From Pseudomonas caspiana (GTDB lineage: Bacteria > Pseudomonadota > Gammaproteobacteria > Pseudomonadales > Pseudomonadaceae): 54,312 nucleotides of DNA. The stretch is taken from the NCBI RefSeq assembly GCF_002158995.1, contig NZ_LOHF01000009.1, forward strand, positions 71,117 through 125,428, given 5' to 3'. Of the stretch, positions 1 to 8,844 are shown one piece after another. The first letter of the stretch is position 1. Each line of letters opens with the position of its first letter. The notes beneath the pieces were generated by a model. The model did not search any database and was not told the DNA's origin. It saw only the letters and a list, made by a program, of their open reading frames with translations. A program made the position numbers and the translations under genes.

Positions 1-34
1 CCTCGTAACCTCGGTGAGCTCCTACGGGGGCAGC
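1..34. repeat. Partial REP-like element at window edge
   Basis: The first bases match one arm of the family with the core ACCGAGGTTACGAGG that recurs complete at 1969-2060, 15192-15285, 15343-15436 and 33171-33263. Only one arm lies inside the window, so the partner is presumably to the left. Confidence 0.6.
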
Positions 35-162
35 ACCTTATAAAGCATCAATCTAACTTCCCGATCTGTATGGTCGACAATTCGGCATAAGCGTCTGCCG
101 AGGCGTGCTGCTACAATGCGTGCCTTGCGAATTTCCAGTCCCATACTGATCAGGAGCACACG

Positions 163-780
163 GTGCCCGTCGTATTTGTAGCCGCTTCCAAGCTGCCTAC
201 CCCTTTTGCCGAATTCACCATGCATGGCTTTCTCGAGCATGCAACAGGTCGCGAACACCTTGTGTTGAGCCTGGGCGACGTATCCGATGGCGCTCCAGTG
301 CTGGGTCGCGTCCATTCCGAATGCCTGACCGGCGATGCATTGTTCAGTCAGCGTTGTGATTGTGGCTCCCAACTTGAAGCTGCCTTGCGTGCCATCGCGT
401 CTGAAGGTCGCGGCGTTTTGCTGTACTTGCGTCAGGAAGGCCGGGGCATTGGCTTGCTGAACAAGGTCCGTGCTTATGAGCTGCAGGATGGCGGCGCTGA
501 TACCGTTGAAGCCAACGAGCGTCTGGGTTTTGCTGCTGACCAGCGCGACTACGCCATCTGCCTGCCAATGCTGCAGCACTTGGGTGTCGATGCACTGCGT
601 TTGATGACCAACAACCCACGCAAGGTCAAAGCCTTGACCGAAATGGGCATCAATGTCGCCGAGCGTGTGCCGCTGCACACCGGTCATAACCCGCACAACA
701 AACTCTACCTGGCCACCAAGGCTGGCAAGCTCGGCCACATGATGGGCAACGAGCATCAGGGCGAGGCGGATCGCGCTTGA
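163..780 (+). CDS. ribA: GTP cyclohydrolase II
   Basis: RibA opens the imidazole ring of GTP, releasing formate and pyrophosphate, as the first step of riboflavin synthesis in the cytoplasm. The 205-residue protein has the family zinc ligands C54, C65 and C67 (motif [17 protein letters not shown]) and the nucleotide-binding RQEGRGIGL at residues 90-98. Length is normal for a stand-alone RibA without a RibB domain. Translation starts at GTG, preceded by AGGAG at 152-156. The next gene begins inside the ribA stop codon, so the two are probably translationally coupled. Confidence 0.96.
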   Translation: MPVVFVAASKLPTPFAEFTMHGFLEHATGREHLVLSLGDVSDGAPVLGRVHSECLTGDALFSQRCDCGSQLEAALRAIASEGRGVLLYLRQEGRGIGLLNKVRAYELQDGGADTVEANERLGFAADQRDYAICLPMLQHLGVDALRLMTNNPRKVKALTEMGINVAERVPLHTGHNPHNKLYLATKAGKLGHMMGNEHQGEADRA

Positions 781-1196
781 ATCGCAACAACACCAGACGT
801 CGCTTCGCCCTCGCGTGGTGGTGGCAAATGGTGTTGACCCTGGCGCCGCTGTTTGTGATCAGCGGCGCGTTCGATAGTAAAAACGCCATTTTCCCCGTGC
901 TGGCGATGCCGTTTTTCGTGGTCGGTCTGCTATCGATGTTTGTCAGCCTCAAGCCGTTCGGCCGCTACAAACACGCGCTGATTGCCACGGGCGCGGCCCG
1001 CGACACTCCTGAAGAACCTGCTGCCTGGATCGCCCTTGCTGACACTCGCCGTGTCGCGTTTCTGGCTGCAGGTCTGCCTGCCTGGATCGCTGCACTGGCG
1101 GTCTTTGTCGGGATGGAAACAGTGCCGTTGCTACTGTTGGCGTTCTCTAGCGTGGTACTTCTGTATCTCTACCGGATACCGCGGCAACTGGTTTGA
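777..1196 (+). CDS. Small integral membrane protein of unknown function
   Basis: A 139-residue protein beginning with TTG that overlaps the ribA stop by four bases (TTGA). Four hydrophobic segments, roughly residues 12-30, 36-57, 90-110 and 112-132, predict a small inner-membrane protein. Close relatives in Pseudomonas are, as far as I recall, loosely labelled MFS transporter, but it is far too short for a real MFS carrier. No catalytic motif is visible. The overlap with ribA suggests co-expression; no role in riboflavin synthesis can be read from the sequence. Confidence 0.75.
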   Translation: MNRNNTRRRFALAWWWQMVLTLAPLFVISGAFDSKNAIFPVLAMPFFVVGLLSMFVSLKPFGRYKHALIATGAARDTPEEPAAWIALADTRRVAFLAAGLPAWIAALAVFVGMETVPLLLLAFSSVVLLYLYRIPRQLV

Positions 1197-1207
1197 AGTA
1201 CTGCCCC

Positions 1208-1281
1208 CTGTAGGAGCTGCCGAAGGCCGCGAAAGCATTCTCATGGCAGACCGAATTCGCAGCCTGCGGCAGCTTCTACAG
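1208..1281. repeat. REP-like inverted repeat, GCCGAAGG family
   Basis: Arms at 1208-1231 and 1258-1281 are near-perfect inverted copies (core CTGTAGGAGCTGCCGAAGG) around a 26-base centre. The same family occurs at 22310-22380 and, degraded, at 40529-40600. It lies between two plus-strand genes. Confidence 0.8.
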
Positions 1282-1315
1282 AAGCTGTTTGTACTGGCAT
1301 GAAAAGGAGCTTTTT

Positions 1316-1948
1316 ATGAACGGACCTGACCCGCAAAATCCCCATCCAATGAACGGCTTCCCGCAGGTGTGTTTCATAAAAAACACCCTCAGCAGTCCGA
1401 ACATCATCGTCGGTGATTACACCTACTACGATGATCCCGAAGACTCGGAAAACTTCGAGCGTAACGTCCTCTATCACTTCCCGTTCATTGGCGACAAACT
1501 GATCATCGGTAAATTCTGCGCTCTGGCCAGAGGCACTAAATTCATCATGAACGGTGCCAATCACAAGCTGAGTGGCATCTCGACGTATCCGTTTCAGATC
1601 TTCGGCAACGGCTGGGAGAAGGTCATGCCTGAGCCGGGTGACTTGCCCTACAAAGGCGATACCGTGGTAGGTAACGATGTCTGGATGGGCTACGACGTGC
1701 TGGTCATGCCCGGCGTGAAGATCGGCGACGGAGCGATCATCTCTGCGCGCTCGGTTGTGGTCGCAGATGTCCCAGCGTACAGCGTGGTTGGTGGTAATCC
1801 GGCCAAAGTCCTGAAACACCGCTTCCCCGCTGAAGTCATCGAACGACTGCTGGCCATTGCCTGGTGGGACTGGCCTATAGAGAAAATTACCCGGAATCTG
1901 CAGGTGATCGTTTCAGGTGATATCGAGGCGTTACAGGCAGCGGTTTAG
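1316..1948 (+). CDS. Vat-type hexapeptide-repeat O-acetyltransferase
   Basis: A 210-residue left-handed beta-helix acetyltransferase of the xenobiotic/streptogramin A (Vat/CatB-like) family, which moves acetyl from acetyl-CoA to a hydroxyl group. Family signs: N-terminal PNIIVGDYTYYDDPE, the segment LIIGKFCALARGTKFIMNGANH whose terminal His is the likely catalytic base, and hexapeptide repeats such as VVGNDVWMGYDVLVMPGVKIGDGAIISA near residues 116-145, ending in VVGGNPAKVLKHRF. The ATG at 1316 is chosen because AAAGGAGC sits just upstream; an earlier ATG at 1289 has no such site. Chromosomal pseudomonad members usually have unknown substrates, so resistance is not implied. Confidence 0.9.
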   Translation: MNGPDPQNPHPMNGFPQVCFIKNTLSSPNIIVGDYTYYDDPEDSENFERNVLYHFPFIGDKLIIGKFCALARGTKFIMNGANHKLSGISTYPFQIFGNGWEKVMPEPGDLPYKGDTVVGNDVWMGYDVLVMPGVKIGDGAIISARSVVVADVPAYSVVGGNPAKVLKHRFPAEVIERLLAIAWWDWPIEKITRNLQVIVSGDIEALQAAV

Positions 1949-1968
1949 CGTAAAGACGCGCACATTTC

Positions 1969-2060
1969 CTGTGGGGGCTCACCGAGGTTACGAGGCCAGC
2001 GATGGCGGTGTATCAGATAAGCCGCCATCGCGGCCTCGCGCTGCTCGTGCGCTCCTACAG
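1969..2060. repeat. REP-like inverted repeat, GAGGTTACGAGG family
   Basis: Left arm begins CTGTGGGGGCTCACCGAGG and the right arm ends GTGCTCGTGCGCTCCTACAG-like; the inner arms GCGATGGCGG and CCGCCATCGC are exact inverted copies. Same family as 15192-15285, 15343-15436 and 33171-33263. Confidence 0.8.
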
Positions 2061-2113
2061 ATCTGTGTTTGCTGCGCGACAGCGCAATGCCAGGGGACGC
2101 ATAGTCTGCATAT

Positions 2114-2207
2114 CCCTGTAGGAGTGAGCTTGCTCGCGATAGCGTCAGGCCAGTCAATGATTCATAAACAGAAAAATCGAATCGCGAGCAAGCTCACTCC
2201 TACAGGG
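2114..2207. repeat. REPIN-like inverted repeat, GCTTGCTCGCGAT family
   Basis: The first 27 bases and the last 27 bases are perfect inverted copies (CCCTGTAGGAGTGAGCTTGC and its complement), separated by about 40 bases. This is the usual architecture of a Pseudomonas REPIN doublet. Confidence 0.88.
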
Positions 2208-2282
2208 CCGTGTTTGCTTAGCGACAGAGCATTGTCAGGACACAGTGTCATCCTCTGCCAGTCATCAATCAAATTGCACAAA

Positions 2283-2310
2283 AAAGGCGCTCAATGAGCG
2301 CCTTTCTTTT
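2283..2310. terminator. Bidirectional intrinsic terminator downstream of dxs
   Basis: A perfect 10-bp stem (AAAGGCGCTC / GAGCGCCTTT) with a three-base loop is flanked by an A-run on the left and TTTCTTTTT on the right. It can end minus-strand transcription from xseB-ispA-dxs and plus-strand transcription arriving from the acetyltransferase gene. Confidence 0.85.
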
Positions 2311-2325
2311 TGATGCTTTCAACGA

Positions 2326-4221
2326 TCAGCCAATCAACGCCAGTCGCTCGTTGATCGCCGCTTCAATCCCGGCCTCATCCAATCCGCACTCTGCCAGCAT
2401 TTGCGCGGGCTTGGCGTGTTCGACGTAAACATCCGGCAAGCCGAGATGCAATACGGACTTGAGGATGTTTTCCCGCGCCAGGAACTCGCTGACAGCGGCA
2501 CCGGCACCGCCCATGACGGCGTTTTCTTCGATGGTCACCAGCAGTTCATGGTTGGCGGCAGCGTCGCGGATCAACGTTTCATCAATCGGTTTGACGAAGC
2601 GCATATCGATCACAGTCGCGTCGATCTTTTCCGCTACTTTCAGCGCGTCGGCCAATTGCACGCCAAACACCAGAATGGCAACGCCCTGACCATTACGGCG
2701 AACAATGCCTTTGCCGATCTCGATAGGGGCCAAGCCATTGTCGATCACTGCGTTCGGCCCGGTACCGCGTGGATAGCGCACAGCGGCGGGGCCGTTATGC
2801 AGGTACCCGGTGCTGAGCATCAAGCGCAGTTCGTTTTCGTCGCTCGGCGTCATGACGACGATGCCCGGGATGCAGCGCAGGTACGATAGATCGAAGCTGC
2901 CCGCGTGGGTCGGACCGTCTTCGCCGACCAGGCCCGCGCGGTCGATGGCGAACAGGACGTCGAGGTTCTGCACCGCCACGTCATGCACCAACTGGTCATA
3001 GCCGCGTTGCAGGAAGGTGGAGTAGATCGCGACTACCGGCTTTGAGCCTTCACAGGCCATCCCTGCAGCCAGCGTCACAGCGTGCTGCTCGGCAATCGCT
3101 ACGTCGAAGTAGCGCTCGGGGAAGCGCTCGCTGAACTCGACCATGTCCGAGCCTTCTTTCATCGCCGGGGTAATGCCTACCAGACGTGAATCAGCCTCGG
3201 CCATGTCGCAGATCCACTGACCAAACACACCGGAATACTTCGGCCCGCTGGCCTTTTTCGGGGCTGCGGCTGGAGCATCAAGTGGCTCCAGTTTGGTGAT
3301 GGCGTGGTAGCCGATCGGGTCGACTTCAGCAGGAGCGAAGCCTTTGCCTTTCTTGGTCACAACGTGCAGGAACTGCGGACCTTTAAGGTCTCGCATGTTA
3401 CGCAGGGTTGCGATTAGGGTTGGCAGGTCGTGGCCGTCAATAGGTCCGATGTAGTTCCAGCCCAGTTCTTCGAACAGAGTGCCTGGAACCAGCATGCCTT
3501 TCGCGTATTCCTCGGTGCGGCGGGCAATTTCCCACGCACCTGGCAAACGCGACAGAACCTTTTTGCTGCCCTCACGCATGCTGCTGTAAGTGCGGCTGGA
3601 GAGGATCTTGGCCAGATAATTTGACAATCCGCCCACGTTGCGCGAGATCGACATGTCGTTGTCGTTGAGGATAACGAGCATGTTGGCGGCGACTTCAGGC
3701 GCGTGGTTCAGCGCTTCGAAAGCCATGCCGGCCGTCAACGCACCATCACCGATCACGGCGATCGACTTGCGGTCGCTGCCTTGCAGGCGGGCGGCAATGG
3801 CCATGCCCAGCGCTGCGCTGATCGACGTGCTGGAGTGACCGACGCCAAAAGTGTCGTACTCACTCTCGCTGCGACGCGGGAAGGCGGCAACACCGTCCTT
3901 CTGGCGCAGGGTGTTCATGCGCTGACGACGACCGGTGAGGATCTTGTGCGGGTACGCCTGATGGCCCACGTCCCAGACCAAACGGTCGTCCGGGGTATCG
4001 AAGACGTAATGCAGGGCGATGGTCAGCTCGATAACACCCAGGCCGGCACCGAAATGCCCGCCGGTCTGGCCAACGGAATAGAGCAGCTCCAGGCGCAGTT
4101 CATCGGCCAGGGCCTCCAGCTCGGCTTCGCCCAGGCGACGCAAGCCGTCCGGCGTTTCAGCACGGTCGAGCAGCGGCGTGGTAGGGCGCACGCGGGGAAT
4201 CTCTTTAAACGTCGTGGGCAT
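2326..4221 (-). CDS. dxs: 1-deoxy-D-xylulose-5-phosphate synthase
   Basis: Dxs condenses pyruvate and glyceraldehyde 3-phosphate, using thiamine diphosphate, to make the first intermediate of the MEP isoprenoid pathway; the product also feeds thiamine and pyridoxal synthesis. The 631-residue length is normal. The thiamine diphosphate motif begins GDGALTAG at 158-165 and ends at NDNDMS near 186-191. [13 protein letters not shown] lies at 129-141, and the transketolase pyrimidine-domain motif [15 protein letters not shown] is present. It is downstream of ispA by 160 bases and forms the usual xseB-ispA-dxs cluster. Confidence 0.97.
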   Translation of the reverse strand: MPTTFKEIPRVRPTTPLLDRAETPDGLRRLGEAELEALADELRLELLYSVGQTGGHFGAGLGVIELTIALHYVFDTPDDRLVWDVGHQAYPHKILTGRRQRMNTLRQKDGVAAFPRRSESEYDTFGVGHSSTSISAALGMAIAARLQGSDRKSIAVIGDGALTAGMAFEALNHAPEVAANMLVILNDNDMSISRNVGGLSNYLAKILSSRTYSSMREGSKKVLSRLPGAWEIARRTEEYAKGMLVPGTLFEELGWNYIGPIDGHDLPTLIATLRNMRDLKGPQFLHVVTKKGKGFAPAEVDPIGYHAITKLEPLDAPAAAPKKASGPKYSGVFGQWICDMAEADSRLVGITPAMKEGSDMVEFSERFPERYFDVAIAEQHAVTLAAGMACEGSKPVVAIYSTFLQRGYDQLVHDVAVQNLDVLFAIDRAGLVGEDGPTHAGSFDLSYLRCIPGIVVMTPSDENELRLMLSTGYLHNGPAAVRYPRGTGPNAVIDNGLAPIEIGKGIVRRNGQGVAILVFGVQLADALKVAEKIDATVIDMRFVKPIDETLIRDAAANHELLVTIEENAVMGGAGAAVSEFLARENILKSVLHLGLPDVYVEHAKPAQMLAECGLDEAGIEAAINERLALIG

Positions 4222-4333
4222 CAGGCGAATCGTTATAAGTAAAAGAGGCAGCAGTTTACCTGATGCATCGCATGCTGCCCATGAAGTGCAGTCGCTGATG
4301 CGCAGGTAAACCTGTCAAACACAAGTCTCTGAC

Positions 4334-4351
4334 CCGGCCAGACAAGGCCGG
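4334..4351 (-). promoter_or_regulatory. Hairpin in the ispA-dxs intergenic region
   Basis: CCGGCC-AGACAA-GGCCGG forms a GC-rich stem about 30 bases after the ispA stop on the minus strand. There is no clear U-tract, so it may attenuate rather than stop transcription into dxs, or stabilise the ispA 3' end. Function is inferred only from shape. Confidence 0.35.
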
Positions 4352-4381
4352 TTCGGGATATTTGCAGTCGTGTAATCGGGA

Positions 4382-5269
4382 TCAGTTACGCCGTTCGACG
4401 ATGAAACGAGCCAGTTCACGCAACGGATCAGCCGACGCGTCGAAAGGTCGCAGGGCGTCAATGGCTTGGTCGCGCAGTTGCAAGGCGTATTGCCGGGCAG
4501 GCTCCAGACCCAGTAGCGCCGGATACGTCGGCTTGTCGCGGGCGATGTCAGCACCTTGGCGCTTACCGAGGGTTTCGGTATCGCTTTCGACGTCGAGAAT
4601 GTCGTCCTGCACCTGGAACGCCAGACCGATTGCCCGCGCGTAGACTTGCAGCGCATCGAGCCGGGCCTGATCGGCATTGCCGCTGGCCAATGCGCCAAGC
4701 TTCACGCTGGCTTCGATCAGAGCGCCGGTCTTGTGCCGGTGCATGAATTCCAGTGCGGCCTGATCCAGCTTGAGGCCTACCGAGCCCAGGTCGATGGCCT
4801 GACCGCCGACCATACCAGCAGGGCCAGCGGCCAATGCCAGAGCACTGACCATTTGCAGGCGGGCTTCGGCGTCTCGCGAAGTCAGGGTTGGGTCCAGCAG
4901 AGCAGTGAAAGCCAGGCTTTGCAGGCCGTCACCGGCCAAAATCGCGCAGGCTTCGTCAAATGCTTTGTGAGTGGTGGGCTGGCCGCGACGCAAATCGTCA
5001 TCGTCCATGGCAGGCAAGTCATCATGAACCAGCGAGTAAGCGTGGATCAGCTCGACCGCGCAGGCTGCGCCGTTAGCGTCCTCAGCCTTGCCGCCCAGCG
5101 CTTCGCAGGCAGCGTAGGCCAGCAGCGGGCGTACGCGTTTACCGCCGTTCATCACGCTATAACGCATAGCGGCGTAAAGACGGGTCAATTCTGGAGCGGG
5201 TGCTGCAAACAGACCTTCCAGCGCCGCGTTGACGCGGGTCTGACTCAGTGCCTGATAAGTCGCGATCAT
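4382..5269 (-). CDS. ispA: Farnesyl diphosphate synthase (short-chain polyprenyl synthase)
   Basis: IspA joins dimethylallyl and isopentenyl diphosphates to give geranyl and farnesyl diphosphate, the precursors of undecaprenyl carriers and quinone tails. The 295-residue protein carries both aspartate-rich Mg2+ motifs: [14 protein letters not shown] at residues 83-96 and [12 protein letters not shown] in the C-terminal half. GGKRVRPLL at 42-50 binds the diphosphate. Its start overlaps the end of xseB by four bases, showing translational coupling. Confidence 0.96.
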   Translation of the reverse strand: MIATYQALSQTRVNAALEGLFAAPAPELTRLYAAMRYSVMNGGKRVRPLLAYAACEALGGKAEDANGAACAVELIHAYSLVHDDLPAMDDDDLRRGQPTTHKAFDEACAILAGDGLQSLAFTALLDPTLTSRDAEARLQMVSALALAAGPAGMVGGQAIDLGSVGLKLDQAALEFMHRHKTGALIEASVKLGALASGNADQARLDALQVYARAIGLAFQVQDDILDVESDTETLGKRQGADIARDKPTYPALLGLEPARQYALQLRDQAIDALRPFDASADPLRELARFIVERRN

Positions 5270-5508
5270 TCAGGCTGTTCCGCGTCGAATGGCTCTTCGG
5301 CCAATTCGCCGTCGCGTTCGAGCAGCACCTGAACCTTCTGTTCGGCTTGCGCCAGCGCGCCCTGGCAGTCGCGGGTCAGGCGAATACCTTGCTCGAAGGC
5401 AGTCAGCGAGTCTTCCAACGACAACTCGCCGTTCTCCAGACGCTCTACCAGCGTTTGCAGATCAGCGAGTGATTGTTCGAAATCCAGTGCAGCTTTCTTG
5501 CGGGCCAT
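5266..5508 (-). CDS. xseB: Exodeoxyribonuclease VII small subunit
   Basis: An 80-residue helical protein with the XseB pattern: [20 protein letters not shown] near residues 9-28, then [20 protein letters not shown]. XseB binds the XseA large subunit to form the single-strand-specific exonuclease VII. It is the first gene of the xseB-ispA-dxs operon. A Shine-Dalgarno-like stretch lies upstream on the minus strand in 5509-5525. The acidic C-terminal tail [10 protein letters not shown] is variable in the family. Confidence 0.94.
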   Translation of the reverse strand: MARKKAALDFEQSLADLQTLVERLENGELSLEDSLTAFEQGIRLTRDCQGALAQAEQKVQVLLERDGELAEEPFDAEQPE

Positions 5509-5610
5509 GGGGGCTATTCCGGTAGAGGTTAAACCGGCGCGACACTAGCAGAGCGAGGGCGTCGGGGCAAATTGACTCAGTCAATAATCTCGTGGGCCCC
5601 CGGCAATTCA

Positions 5611-6081
5611 TTACTTACCGGACATCATGCGGTCCATAGAGACAAGCCCTGCGCCGCGTCCCAGGATGACAAGCAGCAGGCCAGCCCATGAAAGATGGGT
5701 CGCCCACGCATCAGGATAGACAAACACCTGAATGACTACCGTCATAAACAGCAGCGCTAAAGCCGATAGTCGGGTAAGCAGACCGACGATTAGCAGTAAC
5801 GGGAATACATGTTCTGCGTAAGTCGCCAATTGAGCTGCCAGCACCGGAGAAATCAGCGGCAGGTTGTACTCCATTTCAAACAGGTCGTAGGTCTTGGGGC
5901 TTATGGTCATAAACCCTTCTACCTTGGTACGTGCAGACATCAAGAATATAGCGGCGATGGATATGCGGGCGATCAGCGAAAGCAGGCTGTCGTTTACAAG
6001 TTGCTGCATGCATTCGGTAAGGCGATCCCATCGCGCACGCAAGTCTGAATGGGTGTTCGGGGTTGTTTTTGGCATGTTCAT
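5611..6081 (-). CDS. bufD: DoxX-family membrane protein of the bufferin operon
   Basis: A 156-residue protein with four predicted membrane helices (about 32-50, 78-100, 103-121, 124-142), including the DoxX-type segment LISLIARISIAAIFLMSA. DoxX proteins are common last members of DUF2282/DUF692 bufferin clusters, where the gene is called bufD; its biochemical role there is not established and it might help with redox chemistry or export. GGAGG precedes the ATG by five bases. It follows bufC after 16 bases and ends the operon. The symbol is by analogy with the Caulobacter bufferin operon. Confidence 0.85.
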   Translation of the reverse strand: MNMPKTTPNTHSDLRARWDRLTECMQQLVNDSLLSLIARISIAAIFLMSARTKVEGFMTISPKTYDLFEMEYNLPLISPVLAAQLATYAEHVFPLLLIVGLLTRLSALALLFMTVVIQVFVYPDAWATHLSWAGLLLVILGRGAGLVSMDRMMSGK

Positions 6082-6097
6082 GGTTGCCTCCAGAAAA

Positions 6098-6856
6098 CTA
6101 TTGATTGAATTCAGTCACTGCGAAGGTGTTCGCAGTGATCAGGTGATCAAGCAGGTGGTTCAGGTCGAGGTCAGGTTCGTGATCAAGTGCAAGTTCTGCA
6201 GCGCGGCCCAAGGTCAGGTCTGCCGCGCAGCCTTCAAGGAAAGTGCAGCCGCCAATGCCTAGAGGGAGCCAGGTAATCTGGCCAGCACTTCTGGTCAGCA
6301 GTGCTCCCTCTCCTTGCCAGAGCAGGTTTTGCGGTAATTCCAGCTGTGCTCGGTTTACTCGCCAGAGTGTGTAGGCGGGGTGGCGGGGGAACCATATCCA
6401 GCGGGCGGTGGTGTTAGGCTTGAGGCGCATGTTCAGCAGCGCCTCTTCGTTCAGATTGAGGAAGGTTTTGATATCCAAACCGGGTGTTTCGGCCGCGCTG
6501 TGTACTTCAATCCAAAGAAGGTCGAGCCGGGCAACGTCACCCAGATACGGCATGGTCCGGGCATGTTCAAAGGTATCGAGGAAGTCCGGAAAGTCGGCAC
6601 CGTAGAAAAGCAGCCGAGGATCCGAAGGCGGTGATTGCTTCGTATAAGTGGTGGCTGCTGCACGTAACCATTCCTCACCGACAAGACGTTCGACGGTCGG
6701 GAAGTTCGCTATCAACGCGTCAACAGACCCTTTTATTACTGTGTTGCGGTAGACCTCAAAGGCGGCCTGCCGGGTGACCTCCAGCGGAAGCATGTGGTCG
6801 TCTCGATAGAGTGCGCTGACGAAGGCATCCTGAAACTCGCTCAATGAAGCGCTCAT
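6098..6856 (-). CDS. bufC: DUF2063 protein, partner of the MNIO enzyme
   Basis: A 252-residue protein. Residues 1-100 match the DUF2063 (putative DNA-binding) family, seen in [32 protein letters not shown] and the hydrophobic tract through [19 protein letters not shown]. The remainder resembles the BufC/TglI-type domain of RiPP partner proteins. In related systems such a partner forms a complex with the DUF692 enzyme and helps it recognise the precursor peptide, so the DNA-binding label is probably misleading here. Its start overlaps the end of bufB by four bases (ATGA), implying equimolar co-translation. Confidence 0.9.
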   Translation of the reverse strand: MSASLSEFQDAFVSALYRDDHMLPLEVTRQAAFEVYRNTVIKGSVDALIANFPTVERLVGEEWLRAAATTYTKQSPPSDPRLLFYGADFPDFLDTFEHARTMPYLGDVARLDLLWIEVHSAAETPGLDIKTFLNLNEEALLNMRLKPNTTARWIWFPRHPAYTLWRVNRAQLELPQNLLWQGEGALLTRSAGQITWLPLGIGGCTFLEGCAADLTLGRAAELALDHEPDLDLNHLLDHLITANTFAVTEFNQ

Positions 6857-7695
6857 TGGCTCATCTCCTGTTCGTTCTGCAGTATCGATTGCGCGATATC
6901 ACGCTCAGCGACAAGGGTGTCGAAGGCGGGTATCCGGTCATCGCGTTCGATCAATGTGGGCCGAGGCCCCGCTCGTTTTATCAGGCGGCGGTAGAGTGAC
7001 CAGACCGCGTCCGAAACCGGCGAATCATGACTGTCTATCAGCAGTGATGAGGTCCCGGAATCCTGGCTATGCCCGGCCAGATGGATCTCGGTTATAGCGT
7101 GTACAGGAAATTGATCAATGTAGGTTTCGGGGTTGAAACCCAGATTATGGGCGCTGATATGAACGTTATTGACATCAAGTAACAGGCCGCAGCCCGTCCT
7201 GCTGGCAAGTTGCTCCAGAAAGTCGACCTCATTCCAGTCGTGACCTTCCAGATTCAGATAATGGGTAGGGTTCTCAATTGATATGCAGCGCTGAAGGGCA
7301 TCTTGTGTGCGTTGAATGTTATCGGCGATGCGGATAAGTGCAGCGGTGGTCCGGGGAAATGGCAGCAGGTCGGGATAGTACCGACCGCGCCATGTAGACC
7401 ACGCAAGATGCTCCGAAATGAGCCTGGGCTGGAGGCGATCAGCGAGGATCCTCAGGCGCTGCAGATGTTCCGAGTCCGGCGGGCAATCGGCCGCCAGAGA
7501 CAGGGAAACGCCGTGCAGCGACATAGGGTGGATGTCACCGATAGCTTCCAGCCAGTCCATGCGTGGACCGCCGCTGATCATGTAGTTCTCCGGATGGACT
7601 TCAAGCCAAAGGCCTTCACGCCGACTCTCAAGAACGTCTTCAAAGTGCTCGGCTTTGAGGCTGAGTCCGGCGCCCATTTCTCGAATTACTTTCAT
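6853..7695 (-). CDS. bufB: DUF692/MNIO iron oxidase modifying the bufferin precursor
   Basis: A 280-residue TIM-barrel multinuclear non-heme iron oxidase of the MbnB/TglH family. Characterised relatives oxidise cysteines of a partner peptide; in bufferins the product is reported to be 5-thiooxazole. Family blocks are all present: [15 protein letters not shown] (8-22), EVHPENYM (32-39), SLHGVSLSL (59-67), SEHLAWS (94-100), ENPTHYL (141-147), [16 protein letters not shown] (171-186), EIHLAGH (203-209), LIDSHDSPV (219-227) and [10 protein letters not shown] (247-256). Usual iron ligands therefore look intact. The reading frame stays open upstream to 7971, but the ATG at 7695 is chosen because homology begins there and the longer version would run through bufA. 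It starts 25 bases after the bufA stop. Confidence 0.95.
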   Translation of the reverse strand: MKVIREMGAGLSLKAEHFEDVLESRREGLWLEVHPENYMISGGPRMDWLEAIGDIHPMSLHGVSLSLAADCPPDSEHLQRLRILADRLQPRLISEHLAWSTWRGRYYPDLLPFPRTTAALIRIADNIQRTQDALQRCISIENPTHYLNLEGHDWNEVDFLEQLASRTGCGLLLDVNNVHISAHNLGFNPETYIDQFPVHAITEIHLAGHSQDSGTSSLLIDSHDSPVSDAVWSLYRRLIKRAGPRPTLIERDDRIPAFDTLVAERDIAQSILQNEQEMSQ

Positions 7696-7720
7696 GATCA
7701 GTAGCTCTATTGATGAACGA

Positions 7721-7996
7721 TTACATTGCTTTGAGCGTGCCCATTCCCTTTGGGGTTTTGATCGAGGTGCAGGTGCCTGCCGGAACGTACGTCCATGCAT
7801 CTGCCTGGTAGTCGGTTTTGCTTGTGCCCGCGCAAGAAGTGCCTGCACCTGCCTTACAGTCGTTTTTGCCAGCCAGCGAAATGCCGTAGCAGCGTTCTTT
7901 GGCCCCGCTTTTTGCTGCCGGCGTTTCAGCCGCGATAGCACTTGCTGCAAAGGATGTAAGGGCAATTGCAAGAGCGGCGGTTTTAATGTTGTTCAT
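7721..7996 (-). CDS. bufA: DUF2282 bufferin precursor peptide (copper-binding RiPP)
   Basis: A 91-residue secreted precursor. Residues 1-23 are a classical signal peptide ([21 protein letters not shown]). The mature part carries the four family cysteines: C36 in [15 protein letters not shown]47, C55 in [10 protein letters not shown] and C76 in [13 protein letters not shown]2282 proteins are MNIO substrates. In Caulobacter vibrioides the modified product, bufferin 1, chelates copper in the periplasm and protects against excess copper. CGGAGA lies eight bases before the ATG. It is the first gene of a four-gene operon and has an exact sigma-F-type promoter at 8072-8097. That this particular protein binds copper is inferred from the family. 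Confidence 0.93.
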   Translation of the reverse strand: MNNIKTAALAIALTSFAASAIAAETPAAKSGAKERCYGISLAGKNDCKAGAGTSCAGTSKTDYQADAWTYVPAGTCTSIKTPKGMGTLKAM

Positions 7997-8071
7997 ATTG
8001 TTTTCTCCGGGAAATTATTGGTTGGCCTTAGTTCAGTGCCTAATAGCGCTGCACTATGGTCCGAGAGGTAA

Positions 8072-8097
8072 TTCGCCGCTTGTGGATCGTGGGTTAC
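8072..8097 (-). promoter_or_regulatory. Sigma-F type promoter of the bufABCD operon
   Basis: Read on the minus strand, GTAACC (8097-8092) is followed by exactly 16 bases and CGAA (8075-8072). This equals the promoter consensus I recall for Caulobacter ECF sigma-F. The predicted transcription start near 8065 leaves a leader of about 70 bases before bufA. An identical arrangement precedes the divergent sigma gene. Confidence 0.85.
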
Positions 8098-8258
8098 AGC
8101 GGTCATTAAATATTTTTTGAAATTCTTTGATGGGTGTCGTTGCCGGGGGGATTGGGCAGACTCGGGACGCTTGCCCATGGAGCCGTGCTTACCGCATTGC
8201 AGGTGCGAACAGGAACGCCGAGCGCTCAGAGTGTCCGCAAAAAAATATTTATATCGGT

Positions 8259-8284
8259 GTAACCAATGCGTGAAATGGATCGAA
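8259..8284 (+). promoter_or_regulatory. Sigma-F type promoter of the sigF-nrsF operon
   Basis: GTAACC (8259-8264), 16 bases, CGAA (8281-8284) is an exact copy of the arrangement at the bufA promoter and implies autoregulation. It overlaps the first ATGs of the sigma gene (8266 and 8275). If this promoter is used, transcripts begin near 8291 and translation must start further downstream. Confidence 0.78.
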
Positions 8285-8328
8285 ATACATACAGCGAGTT
8301 GTTGCGAAAGCGAGAGAGGGATCTACAA

Positions 8329-8844
8329 GTGCTATTTCTTTCCGGACTGGAGGGTAACGAGTTTGCTTATCGTGCCTTTCTTAATGAACTAAGCACGCAC
8401 TTGCGCGGTTTTCTGCGTGGGAAACTTCAACGTCAACCTGATGAAATCGAGGATCTTCTGCAGGAAGTTTTACTGGCGGTGCACAACAGCCGACAAACCT
8501 ATCGCTCAGACCAGCCGTTAACGGCATGGGTTTTTGCCATTGCTCGTTATAAGCTCAGTGATTTGTTCCGTTTGCGCTCACGCCGCGAGGTGTTTAACGA
8601 TTCGCTTGATGATGTGGAAGAGCTCTTTGCCGCGCCGCATCTTGAAGCCGCTCAGGCAAATCGCGACCTGCAAAAGCTCCTGAACGAATTACCGGATCGC
8701 CAGCGTTTGCCTATCCAGCATGTAAAGCTCGAAGGGCTTTCGGTCACGCAGACAGCTCGTATGACCGGTTTGTCAGAGTCGGCGGTAAAGGTTGGTGTGC
8801 ATCGGGGGCTTAAAGCGTTGGGGGCGTTGATTAGAGGTAAATGA
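8329..8844 (+). CDS. sigF: ECF RNA polymerase sigma factor, sigma-F type
   Basis: An ECF sigma factor predicted to direct RNA polymerase to GTAACC-N16-CGAA promoters. Region 2 contains [20 protein letters not shown] and [19 protein letters not shown]; region 4 contains [20 protein letters not shown] and the recognition helix [20 protein letters not shown]. The frame is open from ATG 8266, which would give 192 residues. I prefer GTG 8329 (171 residues) because the promoter covers the upstream ATGs and GAGAGGG lies eight bases before this GTG; TTG codons at 8299/8302 are alternatives. The stop overlaps the start of the anti-sigma gene. The bufferin operon opposite is the evident target. Confidence 0.9.
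   Translation: MLFLSGLEGNEFAYRAFLNELSTHLRGFLRGKLQRQPDEIEDLLQEVLLAVHNSRQTYRSDQPLTAWVFAIARYKLSDLFRLRSRREVFNDSLDDVEELFAAPHLEAAQANRDLQKLLNELPDRQRLPIQHVKLEGLSVTQTARMTGLSESAVKVGVHRGLKALGALIRGK

Noticed and set aside
1316..1948. Antibiotic resistance gene call for the Vat-type acetyltransferase
   Set aside because: Chromosomal Vat/CatB-like proteins in pseudomonads generally have unknown substrates; nothing here shows a mobile or resistance context.
1986..1991. GGTTAC in the GAGGTTACGAGG repeats as a sigma-F -35 element
   Set aside because: The base group 16 positions away is GGAA or another non-CGAA sequence in each copy checked, and the sequence belongs to the repeat itself.
7696..7971. N-terminal extension of the DUF692 enzyme frame
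   Set aside because: It runs antiparallel in codon sense through bufA on the same strand in another frame; DUF692 similarity starts at ATG 7695, 25 bases after the bufA stop.
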